A DNA stretch of 64,000 nt. Source: Puniceicoccaceae bacterium 5H. Lineage in GTDB: Bacteria > Verrucomicrobiota > Verrucomicrobiia > Opitutales > Oceanipulchritudinaceae. The stretch covers positions 1-64,000 of the forward strand of contig WOUP01000019.1 of the NCBI GenBank assembly GCA_009772895.1, written 5' to 3'. Below, in pieces: positions 35,414 through 43,708 of this stretch; within the stretch, counting starts at the first letter, position 1; each line of letters starts with the position of its first letter. The position numbers and the translations under genes are program-made. The notes under the pieces were generated by a model. That model ran no database searches. It was not told the origin of the DNA and saw only the letters and a list, made by a program, of their open reading frames with translations.

Positions 35414-37705
35414 ATGTGGGGGACCTTGCTTGATGTGACGCGCCCGCTACTGGCCGCCGGCCAGATTGGCGAAGGCTTGAGCCATACCATGATGATGACC
35501 CTCTCCGCTGCAGTTGCCGGCGGCGGGCTGCTGATGGCGTTGGCCAAGCGGTTACGGGTGCCGGGCATCGTGCTGCTGCTCTACGGCGGCATCACGCTGG
35601 GCCCGGAAGGGTGGGGGATCGTGCAGCCCGATTCGCTGGGCCCGATCCTCAACGTGCTGGTCTCGCTCGCCGTCGGCCTGATCCTCTTTGAGGGCGGACT
35701 GACCCTCAACGTCGAGGGCTACAAGACTGCGCCGCGCATCATCCGCAACCTGCTCACCGTGGGCGTGCTGACCACGTGGCTGTGTACCAGCGCAGTCATC
35801 TGGCTGGTCATGGGCTACGAACCGACTTTCGCGCTCCTGGCTGGCACGCTGGTGACGGTCACCGGGCCGACGGTCATCTCACCGATCCTCAAGCGCATCC
35901 GCCTGCAGTGGAACCTGCACCACATCCTGCACTGGGAGGGCGTGCTGATCGACCCGATCGGCGTCTTCCTCGCCGTGCTCGCCTATGAATGGGTGGTGAT
36001 GGGCGGGGGCGAACTCGCCTTCGTGAACCTGGTGCTGCGCCTGGTCGGCGGACTGGTCATCGGCTTTGGCGCGGGCGAACTGATCTGCTGGCTGCTGCGG
36101 CACCGCTTCATCCCGGAGGACATGATCAATGTCTTCATGCTCAGCAGTGCGGTCGCGACCTTCGGCCTCACCGACGCCTTCATCTCCGAAAGCGGACTGC
36201 TGGCGGTGACCGTCGCCGGCCTCATCGTGGGCTCGCGTCAGCCTCCCGGCCTCGAGCCCATCATCGAATTCAAGTCGGTCATCACCGACCTGCTGATCGG
36301 CTTTATCTTTATCCTGCTCACGGCTCGGCTCGATCTGGCCCAGTTTGCCACCTTCGGCTGGAAGGGCTTCCTCATCGTCGGCGCCGTCGTGGCGCTGATC
36401 CGTCCGCTCGCCATCACCCTCAGTTCCTGGGGACAAGATCTCGACTGGCGCGAGAAGCTCTTCCTCTCCTGGGTGGCCCCGCGTGGGGTGGTCGCGGCGT
36501 CGATGGCCTCCCTCTTCACGCTCTCCCTCAGCGAGCAGGGCAGTTACGAAAACCCGGCCTTTATCGAGACTTTCGTCTACTCGGTCATCATCGTGACGGT
36601 GGTGCTGCAGGGTTTCTCCGCCGGTCCGCTGGCCGGGCTACTGCGCCTGCAGGAAAAGCCGCGCATGGGCTGGCTGATCGTCGGCGCCCACCCGGTCGCA
36701 CGTGCGGTCGCCAAATTCCTGCGCGACCAACGACAAGTGCCCGTGGCGTTGATCGACGGCAACCGGCGGGCGGTAGGGGAGGCCCAGGCCGAGGGGCTCG
36801 TGGCCTTCTTTGCCGACGCACGCGAAGTCGCTCAGTTGGAGGAGCGCGACGAGCTGCGCGGGATCGGTCGGTTGCTCGCCTTTACCGATAACGAGGATCT
36901 CAACGAGCTGCTTTGCCAGAAGTGGGCCGGCGCGTTCGGCAAGGACCACGTCTACCGCTGGGCCACGATCCAGAAAAATCAGGAGGGCACCATCGGCACC
37001 GTACTCTGGAGCTGGATGCCCAAGCCGAGTATGATCAGCAGCGAGATCATGTTGGGCGATGCCGCCATCATCGAGTTGACCGGCGAACGCATCCGCACCC
37101 CCGGTAATCTGGCCGCACTCATGACCGCCAATCCGCGCGAGGTGCTGCTCGATCCGGGTCCAGAGACCCGCCTCAAGGCGGACAAGCCCGAGCCCGTTTC
37201 GCTCTACCTGCAGCGCGAGGCCGATCATCTCTTGCAGGCCCTGCGTCCGGAACTGGTCCTGAGCGTCGAAGCCAAAAACCGCTCGGAGCTGCTCGAGCAA
37301 CTCGTCACGCACCTATCCGGTCAGTTCCCCGAACTCTCGATCAGCCGCACCCTGCAGGAGATCCAGGAGCGCGAAAATGCTGCCCCCACGCTGCTCGGGC
37401 ATGGCATTGCACTGCCGCACGCCCACCTGTCGGGCCTCAGCGAGACCATCGCCGTGCTGGCTCAAATTCCGGACGGCATGACCTACTACGCGGGCGAAGA
37501 CGAACCGGTGCGCCTCGTATTCCTGCTGCTCAGCCCACCGGAACAGCCCGAAATGCACCTCGCCGTGCTGGGTGAGATCGCCCGTCTCTGTTCCGACGAG
37601 CAGGTGCGCGATCAGCTCATGGCCTGCGACGACATGGAGGAAATCCTCGTCATCATCCGTCGCCACCGCCGCCACCACACCCCCTACGCAGATGTGCGGG
37701 GGTAG
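35414..37705 (+). CDS. cation/proton antiporter fused to RCK-like and PTS EIIA-type domains
   Basis: 763 residues in three parts. Residues about 20-410 form a CPA-type Na+/H+ exchanger domain with many membrane helices (VLLLYGGITLGPEG, ILFEGGLTLNVEGYK, WVAPRGVVAASMASLF). Residues about 415-560 form a Rossmann/TrkA-N-like domain (GWLIVGAHPVARAVAKFLRD, FTDNEDLNELLC). Residues about 610-755 form a PTS EIIA type-2 domain with the phospho-acceptor His in HGIALPHAHLSG. It exchanges monovalent cations for protons; the soluble domains suggest control by nucleotide binding and by phosphorylation or a phosphotransfer-like signal. Confidence 0.88.
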   Translation: MWGTLLDVTRPLLAAGQIGEGLSHTMMMTLSAAVAGGGLLMALAKRLRVPGIVLLLYGGITLGPEGWGIVQPDSLGPILNVLVSLAVGLILFEGGLTLNVEGYKTAPRIIRNLLTVGVLTTWLCTSAVIWLVMGYEPTFALLAGTLVTVTGPTVISPILKRIRLQWNLHHILHWEGVLIDPIGVFLAVLAYEWVVMGGGELAFVNLVLRLVGGLVIGFGAGELICWLLRHRFIPEDMINVFMLSSAVATFGLTDAFISESGLLAVTVAGLIVGSRQPPGLEPIIEFKSVITDLLIGFIFILLTARLDLAQFATFGWKGFLIVGAVVALIRPLAITLSSWGQDLDWREKLFLSWVAPRGVVAASMASLFTLSLSEQGSYENPAFIETFVYSVIIVTVVLQGFSAGPLAGLLRLQEKPRMGWLIVGAHPVARAVAKFLRDQRQVPVALIDGNRRAVGEAQAEGLVAFFADAREVAQLEERDELRGIGRLLAFTDNEDLNELLCQKWAGAFGKDHVYRWATIQKNQEGTIGTVLWSWMPKPSMISSEIMLGDAAIIELTGERIRTPGNLAALMTANPREVLLDPGPETRLKADKPEPVSLYLQREADHLLQALRPELVLSVEAKNRSELLEQLVTHLSGQFPELSISRTLQEIQERENAAPTLLGHGIALPHAHLSGLSETIAVLAQIPDGMTYYAGEDEPVRLVFLLLSPPEQPEMHLAVLGEIARLCSDEQVRDQLMACDDMEEILVIIRRHRRHHTPYADVRG

Positions 37706-37838
37706 GGGAGAGGCTCACGCCAGTCATCCGTCCTGAGCAAGCGGAAGGCTTGCCATAGCGTAGCCGGTGCGTTGAGCCCGTCGGGCGATACCACCGGTAG
37801 CCACGATTGCCACCGATGCAAACGTGCCAGGGTAGGAG

Positions 37839-38140
37839 CTAAATATCCTTATCCTGAAGATCTTGATGCCCCTCGAGGATACGTGCGAGAGCGATGCCGT
37901 TGGATTCCTGACGGTAGAAATCAGAAACTGACTTCGCCAACTGGGCTTGCCAGCGGCAAAGCACAACGCATCGGAGCAAATATCAAGACGCGGTCTGCCT
38001 ATCTGGGGGTTGCGCGAAAGGCGCTGGAGTTGCGCTTCAAGAAAATCGACCACGCCGTCCGCTGCCTCCGGATTATCCAGTGCGATGTATATCCAGATCT
38101 GCTCGAGGTCACTCTCTGCCTCACGTGACAGGCGATACAT
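37839..38140 (-). pseudogene. ParE/RelE-type toxin remnant with two frameshifts
   Basis: The first frame gives a good ParE N-terminus (YRLSREAESDLEQIWIYIA, then LSRNPQIGRPRLDI). The family pattern then continues in the next frame (LASPVGEVSF) and finishes in the third frame as DFYRQESNGIALARILEGHQ, ending at the TAG at 37839-37841. Two single-base shifts therefore break the toxin. The undisturbed ORF runs on to 37724 with unrelated sequence. The antitoxin-like gene upstream is intact. Confidence 0.7.
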
Positions 38141-38149
38141 GTCCTCCGC

Positions 38150-38383
38150 CTATTGTGCGGCTTGAATACGGGCCAGAGCCTTCCGGCCACGAGCCTTAAC
38201 ATCCTGCATGTAGTCGTGCAGCTCCTGGTCGTGGGCGAACGAAACAGCTTGCTCCTTGTCCAGTGAAGCAAACCCCTTCTGCACCGCCAACCGCTCTTGG
38301 CGAGCGCTCACCTCCCGAGCCACCGTAGCAAAATCTTCGGGTGGCATATTCCGGATCTCTTTCAGGATCTGGTTGACGGACAT
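38150..38383 (-). CDS. putative antitoxin of the decayed ParE-like module
   Basis: 77 residues from the ATG at 38383 (the frame opens at 38440). Soluble and helical, with many charged residues (MSVNQILKEIRNMPPEDFAT, ending KARGRKALARIQAAQ). It sits 9 bp before the broken toxin gene on the same strand, the usual antitoxin position. No DNA-binding motif is certain. Function is inferred from position only. Confidence 0.55.
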   Translation of the reverse strand: MSVNQILKEIRNMPPEDFATVAREVSARQERLAVQKGFASLDKEQAVSFAHDQELHDYMQDVKARGRKALARIQAAQ

Positions 38384-38506
38384 ACCTCTAATATCGTCCG
38401 GCATCGCACAACCCGCAAGGCGATTCCCGGCCCCTACCATACGATAGGTGTATATACGTAAATATTGTCCTAATACTCCTCAACCGCATTCCGATTTAAG
38501 GAGCTA

Positions 38507-39088
38507 ATGAGCACCGACACCGCACCTTCTCCCCGCTTTCCCATCGTCTCCTACGCAGAAGCTTCACCGCAGGTCCGCGAGGTCTACGACGATGCGATGA
38601 AGACGCTGCAACTGCCCTTCGTCCTGAACTGGTTCAAGTGCCAGGGCAGCAACGCCGTCTTGCTGAAGGGTAATTGGGCCAAGCTCAAGAACACGCTGCT
38701 CGAGGGCGAGGTGCCGAACGTGCTCAAGCAGCTCATCATCTACAACGTGTCCAAGCTGCGCGGTTGCGAATATTGCGCCCGAGCCCACGCCATCTTTGCC
38801 GACAGCATGAGCAGCATGATCTCGGACGAGCCGGGCTTTCGTGCGACGGACCTCGACAGCCCGCAGATCCCGGAAAGCTACAAACTGGCGGTTTCGCTCA
38901 CGAGCAAGGCTGCACTGCACCCCCAGGCGTTTTCCGATGAAGACTTTGCAGCGCTTAAGGCTGCGGGCTTTTCCGAAGACGAAGTCATGGAGCTGCTCGC
39001 CCAGGCCGACCTCGTCAACATGCTTAACACGATTGCCGATCTCTCCGGGATCCGCATCGACAACGAGCTGCTCGAAGTCGAGCAGTAG
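38507..39088 (+). CDS. carboxymuconolactone decarboxylase/AhpD-like protein
   Basis: 193 residues. All-helical CMD-type protein with the AhpD-like redox motif CEYCARAHAIF, a CxxC followed by His, in the KLRGCEYC helix. Such proteins act as alkylhydroperoxidase-like thiol peroxidases or reductants. It is followed 4 bp after the stop by the GAF/DHp gene (GTG start), so the three genes 38507-40273 may form an operon linking redox chemistry with a phosphorelay. Confident at family level, not at substrate level. Confidence 0.85.
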   Translation: MSTDTAPSPRFPIVSYAEASPQVREVYDDAMKTLQLPFVLNWFKCQGSNAVLLKGNWAKLKNTLLEGEVPNVLKQLIIYNVSKLRGCEYCARAHAIFADSMSSMISDEPGFRATDLDSPQIPESYKLAVSLTSKAALHPQAFSDEDFAALKAAGFSEDEVMELLAQADLVNMLNTIADLSGIRIDNELLEVEQ

Positions 39089-39092
39089 CGCC

Positions 39093-39917
39093 GTGGCGGC
39101 CGAGCACACAGGTGGGCGGCAAGCCTACCGGATCGCCTACGAGGCGTTCTCCCAGTTTTCCGCAAAGCTCAACAAGGCGCGCTCGCTGCAGGACATCGAG
39201 CGCTGCCTCACGCGTAACCTCAAATACCTGATCGGGTTCCGCTACCTCCGCGTCTGCTTCGGCTATGGCGAACGCTGGATCCTGTCCATCACCGAACCCG
39301 GCAAGGGGCAGATCGAAGACACCACCATCGCGGCCCTGCTGTCGTTTGAGGAGGCGCTGCTCGACCGAGGCCTGCCTTTCACTCTCGCGGGTGCAGAGCT
39401 CGCGACGGCCGCTCAAGCCCTCGAGATCGACCCGGAAGAACTGCACGAGCTGTGGGGCTGGTCCTTTGATGACAGCCCCAATCGGCGGGTACTGCTCAGT
39501 CTTGCCCCTGGCCCGGGCTACCAGCTCAGCCACAAGGACGTGACCATTATCCGCCTGTTGGCTGACGCGCTCGAGGCCAAGCTGCTCGAGATCTGTCTCT
39601 TCGACGAGGTGGCGCAGAAGAACCGTCGTATTGAGTCTATCCTGCAGGACCAGGCCGCCATCATTCACCACCAGACCGCCGACCTGGAAGACAAGAACCG
39701 CAAGCTGCTCGAGATCCTTTCCATCAACGCCCACAATATGCGGGAACCGTTGACGCGCATCATGGGCCTGCTGGGCCTGCTCCACAGTGACGCGAGCATG
39801 GCCGAAGAGCTCATGCCCATGCTGGAAGTGTCGGCCCAGGACCTCGATACAACCCTGCAGAAGGTAATCCAACTGGCCGACACAGAAGTGAACAAAGCCA
39901 CCGCCGCCTCCGAATGA
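39093..39917 (+). CDS. GAF-like sensor with DHp (HisKA) domain but no ATPase domain
   Basis: 274 residues from the GTG at 39093. Residues about 10-190 look like a GAF-type sensor, followed by a coiled linker (QDQAAIIHHQTADLEDKNRK) and a HisKA-like helical hairpin with the H box SINAHNMREPLTRIMGLL. The protein stops about 60 residues later, where a HATPase_c domain would begin; no N or G box exists. It cannot autophosphorylate as a normal kinase. It may be a phosphotransfer or phosphatase protein for the receiver encoded with a 4-bp overlap downstream. Confidence 0.75.
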   Translation: MAAEHTGGRQAYRIAYEAFSQFSAKLNKARSLQDIERCLTRNLKYLIGFRYLRVCFGYGERWILSITEPGKGQIEDTTIAALLSFEEALLDRGLPFTLAGAELATAAQALEIDPEELHELWGWSFDDSPNRRVLLSLAPGPGYQLSHKDVTIIRLLADALEAKLLEICLFDEVAQKNRRIESILQDQAAIIHHQTADLEDKNRKLLEILSINAHNMREPLTRIMGLLGLLHSDASMAEELMPMLEVSAQDLDTTLQKVIQLADTEVNKATAASE

Positions 39918-40273
39918 ACCCGAAGCGAATCATGCTCGTGGACGATCAACAGATCGCCAACTTCATCCTGCGCAAGCTGCTGAGCAAGCATGCCGCTCAG
40001 GCCGACGTCCACGATTTTACCGCGCCCGAAAAGGCGATCGAGGATGTCGCCCGGTTGAACCCGGACGTCATCTTTCTCGACCTCAACATGCCCGTGCTCG
40101 ATGGTTGGGCCTTCCTCGACCAGATGCAGGAGCGCCAACTCGGCCATGCCGTCGTCGTCGTCACCTCCTCGACCAGCGAAGTCGACCGCAGCCGTGCGCT
40201 CACTTACCCCAACGTGCGCCACTACTGCAGCAAACCCGTTCCAGCCGAAGCGCTGCAACAGGCTCTGGGGTAG
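39914..40273 (+). CDS. single-domain CheY-like response regulator
   Basis: 119 residues, receiver only: MLVDDQQIANFILRKLL, phospho-Asp in VIFLDLNMPVLDG, Thr/Ser in VVVTSSTSEVDR, and Lys in YCSKPVPAEAL. No output domain. Translationally coupled (ATGA overlap) to the GAF/DHp gene, so it is the likely phosphorylation partner. Confidence 0.92.
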   Translation: MNPKRIMLVDDQQIANFILRKLLSKHAAQADVHDFTAPEKAIEDVARLNPDVIFLDLNMPVLDGWAFLDQMQERQLGHAVVVVTSSTSEVDRSRALTYPNVRHYCSKPVPAEALQQALG

Positions 40274-40296
40274 CGCTCAGCCCAAGAGCTTTTCAC

Positions 40297-40326
40297 AAAA
40301 AAGCCGGAAGCTTGGAAGCTTCCGGC
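40297..40326 (-). terminator. terminator of gnd
   Basis: On the minus strand, GCCGGAAGCTT-CC-AAGCTTCCGGC (40326-40303) is followed by TTTTTT (40302-40297). It lies 34 bp after the gnd stop and may also face the convergent receiver gene. Confidence 0.85.
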
Positions 40327-40360
40327 GGGCAAAATCAGGATCAGGGGCGAGTGACGGCGC

Positions 40361-41866
40361 TTACGCGTCGAGCTGCGGGCGATCCGCTTCGGGCCAGTCG
40401 ATGTGGAAGAACTTGCCGCGGGGCTGGTCGACGCGCTCGTAGGTGTGGGCGCCGAAGTAGTCGCGCTGCGCCTGGAGCAGGTTTTGCGGCAGGCGGGCCG
40501 TGCGGTAGCCGTCGTAGTAGCTGAGCGCGCTGGCAAAGCAGGGCACGCTGATGCCGGCCTTGGCGGACACGGCGACCACTTCGCGCCAGTTGGCCTGGCC
40601 CTGGCCGATCGCGTCCTTGAAGTAGGGGTCGAGCAGGAGGTTGGCGAGGTCGCCGTCGCGCTCGAAAGCTTCGGTGATCTTTTGCAGGAAGCGGGCGCGG
40701 ATGATGCAGCCGCCACGCCAGATCTGGGCGATTTCGCCGAAGTTCAGGTTCCAGTCATACTCCTTCTGAGCCTCGCGCATCAGGGCAAAGCCTTGGGCGT
40801 AGGAGCAGATCTTGGAGCAGTAGAGCGCATCCTGAACCGCCTGGATGAAGGCGTCCTTGTCCCCCTCGTACTGGTAGGGCGCGGCGGCGGGCAGGATCTT
40901 CTCGGCTTCGACGCGCTCTTCCTTGATCGCGCTGAGGCAGCGGGCAAAGACGGCTTCGGCCACGGTGGAGGCGGGGATGCCGAGATCGAGCGAATTGATG
41001 GAGGTCCACTTGCCCGTGCCCTTTTGGCCGGCGGTGTCGAGCACCACATCGACAAAGGGCTTGCCCGTCACCGGGTCGGCCTGCTGGAGGATATCGGCCG
41101 TGATCTCGATCAGGAAGCTGTCGAGCGCACCGTCGTTCCACTGGGCGAAGATCTTGCCGATTTCGGCCGGGGTGAGGCCCAATACGCGATGCAGCAAGTC
41201 GTAGGCTTCGCAGATCAGCTGCATGTCGCCGTATTCGATGCCATTGTGCACCATCTTGACGTAGTGGCCGGCGCCGTCGGTGCCGATATAGGCGGTGCAC
41301 GGCACGCCGCCTTCGACGGGCTTGCCGGGCTCGGCGCCGAGCAGTGGCTTGCCGGTCTTGGCGTCCACCTTGGCGGCGACGGCTTCCCAGATCGGCTTGA
41401 GGTATTGCCAGGCTTCGGGCGTGCCGCCGGGCATGAGGCTCGGGCCGAAACGGGCCCCTTCTTCACCACCGCTCACGCCGCTGCCGATGAAGCGCAGCTT
41501 CTGCTCCGTCAGGGCCTTTTCGCGGCGGATCGTGTCGTTCCAATTGGCGTTGCCACCGTCGATGATGATGTCGCCTTCTTCGAGCAGCGGCACCAGACCG
41601 TCGATCACAGCGTCGGTCGCGCGGCCAGCCTGCACGAGGATGATGATCTTGCGCGGCTTGGCGAGCGATTGCACGAACTCCTCGAGGCTTTCGGTGCCGA
41701 CGAGGCCGCCCGGCGTGTTGGGGTTTTCCTGCAGGAACGCTTCCGTCTTGGAAGTCGTGCGGTTGTAGACGGAGATCTGGAAGCCGTGGTCGGCGATGTT
41801 CAGGGCCAGGTTCTGGCCCATGACCGCGAGGCCGATCAGGCCGATGTCAGAGAGTTGCTCGGGCAT
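40361..41866 (-). CDS. gnd: 6-phosphogluconate dehydrogenase (decarboxylating)
   Basis: 501 residues. N-terminal NADP-binding Rossmann domain ([21 protein letters not shown]), substrate residues in [21 protein letters not shown], catalytic region [20 protein letters not shown], and ILDPYF-like C-terminal tail. It oxidises 6-phosphogluconate to ribulose 5-phosphate in the pentose phosphate pathway. No zwf or pgl is adjacent. The length matches the long dimeric form. Confidence 0.97.
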   Translation of the reverse strand: MPEQLSDIGLIGLAVMGQNLALNIADHGFQISVYNRTTSKTEAFLQENPNTPGGLVGTESLEEFVQSLAKPRKIIILVQAGRATDAVIDGLVPLLEEGDIIIDGGNANWNDTIRREKALTEQKLRFIGSGVSGGEEGARFGPSLMPGGTPEAWQYLKPIWEAVAAKVDAKTGKPLLGAEPGKPVEGGVPCTAYIGTDGAGHYVKMVHNGIEYGDMQLICEAYDLLHRVLGLTPAEIGKIFAQWNDGALDSFLIEITADILQQADPVTGKPFVDVVLDTAGQKGTGKWTSINSLDLGIPASTVAEAVFARCLSAIKEERVEAEKILPAAAPYQYEGDKDAFIQAVQDALYCSKICSYAQGFALMREAQKEYDWNLNFGEIAQIWRGGCIIRARFLQKITEAFERDGDLANLLLDPYFKDAIGQGQANWREVVAVSAKAGISVPCFASALSYYDGYRTARLPQNLLQAQRDYFGAHTYERVDQPRGKFFHIDWPEADRPQLDA

Positions 41867-41934
41867 GGTGCTTAGGGTTGATCGAGGTTAAAGTAAAAAC
41901 GTAATCGATTTTCGTGTGAGTTCGAAAAGGTAGG

Positions 41935-42354
41935 CTAGAAAGGCGCAATGATAGGGATGACCCGGCGGCCGAGCCGCTTGTAGACGGTGAAGTCGTGATC
42001 GAAGGTCAGCACGCGGGACTCCGGATACAGCTCGCTCATGCGCACCAGACAGGCATCGCCGAGGGACATGCCGGGCGTGTCGTATTTGCGGATGAGCTGG
42101 CTCAAGGCCTCGCGCTCCCGCATCAGGTCGAAATCGATCGTCACCAGGTTGCGTTCCAGCAACTTGAAGAGCGCTTCGACGCCCTGCGGCAACTGCGCCA
42201 GCAAATGCGCCGCTTCGGTCAGGACGGGGCCGCAGGTCAGCCACGGGGTGGGCAGGTGCTGGGCCTGGCGGCGCATCCAGGCATGGTGGTGGTCCCGGCG
42301 GTGAAGAAAGGCCACGAGTGGACCGGCATCGACGATGATCTGCCCGCTAGTCAT
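41935..42354 (-). CDS. PIN-domain toxin (VapC-like)
   Basis: 139 residues from the ATG at 42354. Acidic residues of the PIN RNase site are in place: IIVDAGPLVAFL, a Glu in VLTEAAHLL, Asp in LGDACLV and Asp in FDHDF. VapC toxins cleave tRNA or rRNA. The start overlaps the antitoxin stop by 8 bp, indicating coupled translation. The N-terminal extension read from 42414 would duplicate antitoxin coding and is rejected. Confidence 0.85.
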   Translation of the reverse strand: MTSGQIIVDAGPLVAFLHRRDHHHAWMRRQAQHLPTPWLTCGPVLTEAAHLLAQLPQGVEALFKLLERNLVTIDFDLMREREALSQLIRKYDTPGMSLGDACLVRMSELYPESRVLTFDHDFTVYKRLGRRVIPIIAPF

Positions 42355-42598
42355 GGCCAAAGGAGTCGAACCACTTCTTGTTGCTCGAGAGGTCCACCGG
42401 GGCCTCATCATCACTCAAGCTGCCGCACAAATCGCGTGCCGCTTCGAAAAACGAGCCGGGTTCACCGCCCGTTTCCTCCTCCGGCGCTTGGCGGATCAAT
42501 TCACGGATCAAATCGGACTTCGTCTGCGTACGGGCTGAACAGAGCCGCTCCAAGCGGTTGAGCTCCTCGTCCGTCAATTTGACACTTACCGTCGGCAT
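42347..42598 (-). CDS. ribbon-helix-helix antitoxin
   Basis: 83 residues. The N-terminal RHH/CopG-type DNA-binding domain (TVSVKLTDEELNRLERLC, KSDLIRELIRQA) is followed by an acidic disordered tail that would mask the toxin site. First gene of the two-gene module, and it probably autoregulates the promoter upstream of 42598. Confidence 0.83.
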   Translation of the reverse strand: MPTVSVKLTDEELNRLERLCSARTQTKSDLIRELIRQAPEEETGGEPGSFFEAARDLCGSLSDDEAPVDLSSNKKWFDSFGHD

Positions 42599-42664
42599 TA
42601 GGTATTACGCGAAAGCCATAGAGGTAAGACGCCCGAACTGGGGAAGTCAAGAATCTCGCCCATG

Positions 42665-42697
42665 AAAAAGCCCGCCGGGCAATAAGCTCCAGCGGGC
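42665..42697 (-). terminator. terminator of the PEP-CTERM gene
   Basis: On the minus strand, GCCCGC (42697-42692) pairs with GCGGGC (42675-42670) and is followed by TTTTT (42669-42665). It lies 26 bp after the stop codon of the CHRD/PEP-CTERM gene. Confidence 0.75.
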
Positions 42698-42723
42698 AAA
42701 AGACTTATAAACTGTCAGGAACG

Positions 42724-43329
42724 CTAGGCGCGGCGACGGCGACGCAGAAAGCCGACGAGGCCCAAGGCGCCGATCCCGGCGAGAGCAGCATAGGTGCCCG
42801 GCTCGGGGATCATCGCGGGGTTCACGATGTTACCACGGATTTCACCCGAAGCATTGTCGAGCGTGTGCAGGTTGATGTAGTAGAGGCCGGCCAGCAGGTC
42901 TTCCTCCTTGTTGTCGTCCAGCACCACGGTGCCGTAGAAGGAGCCCGAGAGGCCGTCGTTGCGGACAAAGCTGCCGTTATCGCTGACGCCGTCTTCCTCG
43001 AGATACACCTTGATGCCGGCATTCTCCTCCATGGTCGCGGGACCGTGGATGTGGAGGCCACCACCGACGTCGTTGTTGATCTCGGAGCTGAGGTCGGTGA
43101 AACCGTAGTCGCTGCCCCAGCCGAAGTTGAGGGTCAGGATCTGGGTATCTGTATCGTAGAAAATGCCGTCGCCAATTTCGCCGCCGGTACCGCCGGTGGT
43201 CGCGGGAACTTCATTAGTGGGGAGCAGACCCCAGCCACCGGCACCCTTGAGGTCAAGGTTGAGGATGGCACCATGCGCGGACGCAGCAGCGAGCGCAAGC
43301 GAGGTCAGGGAGAGAATTGTTTTGAACAT
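42724..43329 (-). CDS. CHRD-domain protein with PEP-CTERM sorting signal
   Basis: 201 residues from the ATG at 43329. A signal peptide (MFKTILSLTSLALAAASAHG) is followed by a CHRD domain (LHIHGPATMEENAGI, then GLYYINLHTLDNASGEIRG) and a C-terminal PEP-CTERM tail: PEP motif in MIPEPGTYAALAG, a hydrophobic helix and an Arg cluster. The tail targets the protein for exosortase processing and cell-surface or exopolysaccharide attachment. No exosortase is in the window. The frame opens at 43395 but that N-terminus lacks a proper signal. Confidence 0.9.
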   Translation of the reverse strand: MFKTILSLTSLALAAASAHGAILNLDLKGAGGWGLLPTNEVPATTGGTGGEIGDGIFYDTDTQILTLNFGWGSDYGFTDLSSEINNDVGGGLHIHGPATMEENAGIKVYLEEDGVSDNGSFVRNDGLSGSFYGTVVLDDNKEEDLLAGLYYINLHTLDNASGEIRGNIVNPAMIPEPGTYAALAGIGALGLVGFLRRRRRA

Positions 43330-43432
43330 AAGCTTACAGTTCGAGGTGTGTGCTTCGATAGCTATTTGAGCATGGATAGCATAGGTACTTCTCATTCTTT
43401 TTCCAATAACGAATCCTGTTTCTCTGCTTATG

Positions 43433-43464
43433 TTGCATATTGCAATTGATCATTGCGTATTGCA
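43433..43464. repeat. tandem TTGC[AG]TATTGCA direct repeat upstream of PEP-CTERM gene
   Basis: TTGCATATTGCA (43433-43444) and TTGCGTATTGCA (43453-43464) match at 11 of 12 bases and start exactly 20 bp apart, two helical turns. They lie 104-135 bp upstream of the PEP-CTERM start: a plausible operator pair. Confidence 0.6.
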
Positions 43465-43470
43465 TGAAAC

Positions 43471-43548
43471 AATAAAACCCTAGCAATAGCGTGTATCTAA
43501 TTTTATATCAAAGATTTACAATCGAATAATAAAACCCTTCCGATAGCG
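43471..43548. repeat. 21-bp direct repeat (57-bp period) upstream of PEP-CTERM gene
   Basis: AATAAAACCCT-N4-ATAGCG occurs at 43471-43491 and 43528-43548 with 18 of 21 bases identical. It is within an AT-rich stretch of about 380 bp (43330-43708) that carries no gene. A further inverted repeat (CCGAAG/CTTCGG with nested AGGCC/GGCCT) lies at 43576-43627. Confidence 0.6.
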
Positions 43549-43650
43549 CTCGGGCAAATACGAATCGCCCTCTAGCCGAAGTGACTAGGCCATATGGTAT
43601 AACGTGAGGCCTTTCCACTGGCTTCGGTGAGAAGAGAGCACAACAAATAC

Positions 43651-43677
43651 AAAAAACCCGCCTCAGGGAGAAGCGGG
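43651..43677 (-). terminator. terminator of the rodZ-like gene
   Basis: On the minus strand, CCCGC (43677-43673) pairs with GCGGG (43661-43657) and is followed by TTTTTT (43656-43651), 32 bp after the stop. Confidence 0.7.
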
Positions 43678-43708
43678 AATCGAAGATACAACAGATGGAA
43701 AGGACGCT

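Noticed and set aside
40403-41875. 490-residue plus-strand ORF opposite gnd
   Set aside because: Exact antisense of a full-length conserved enzyme; no recognisable motif.
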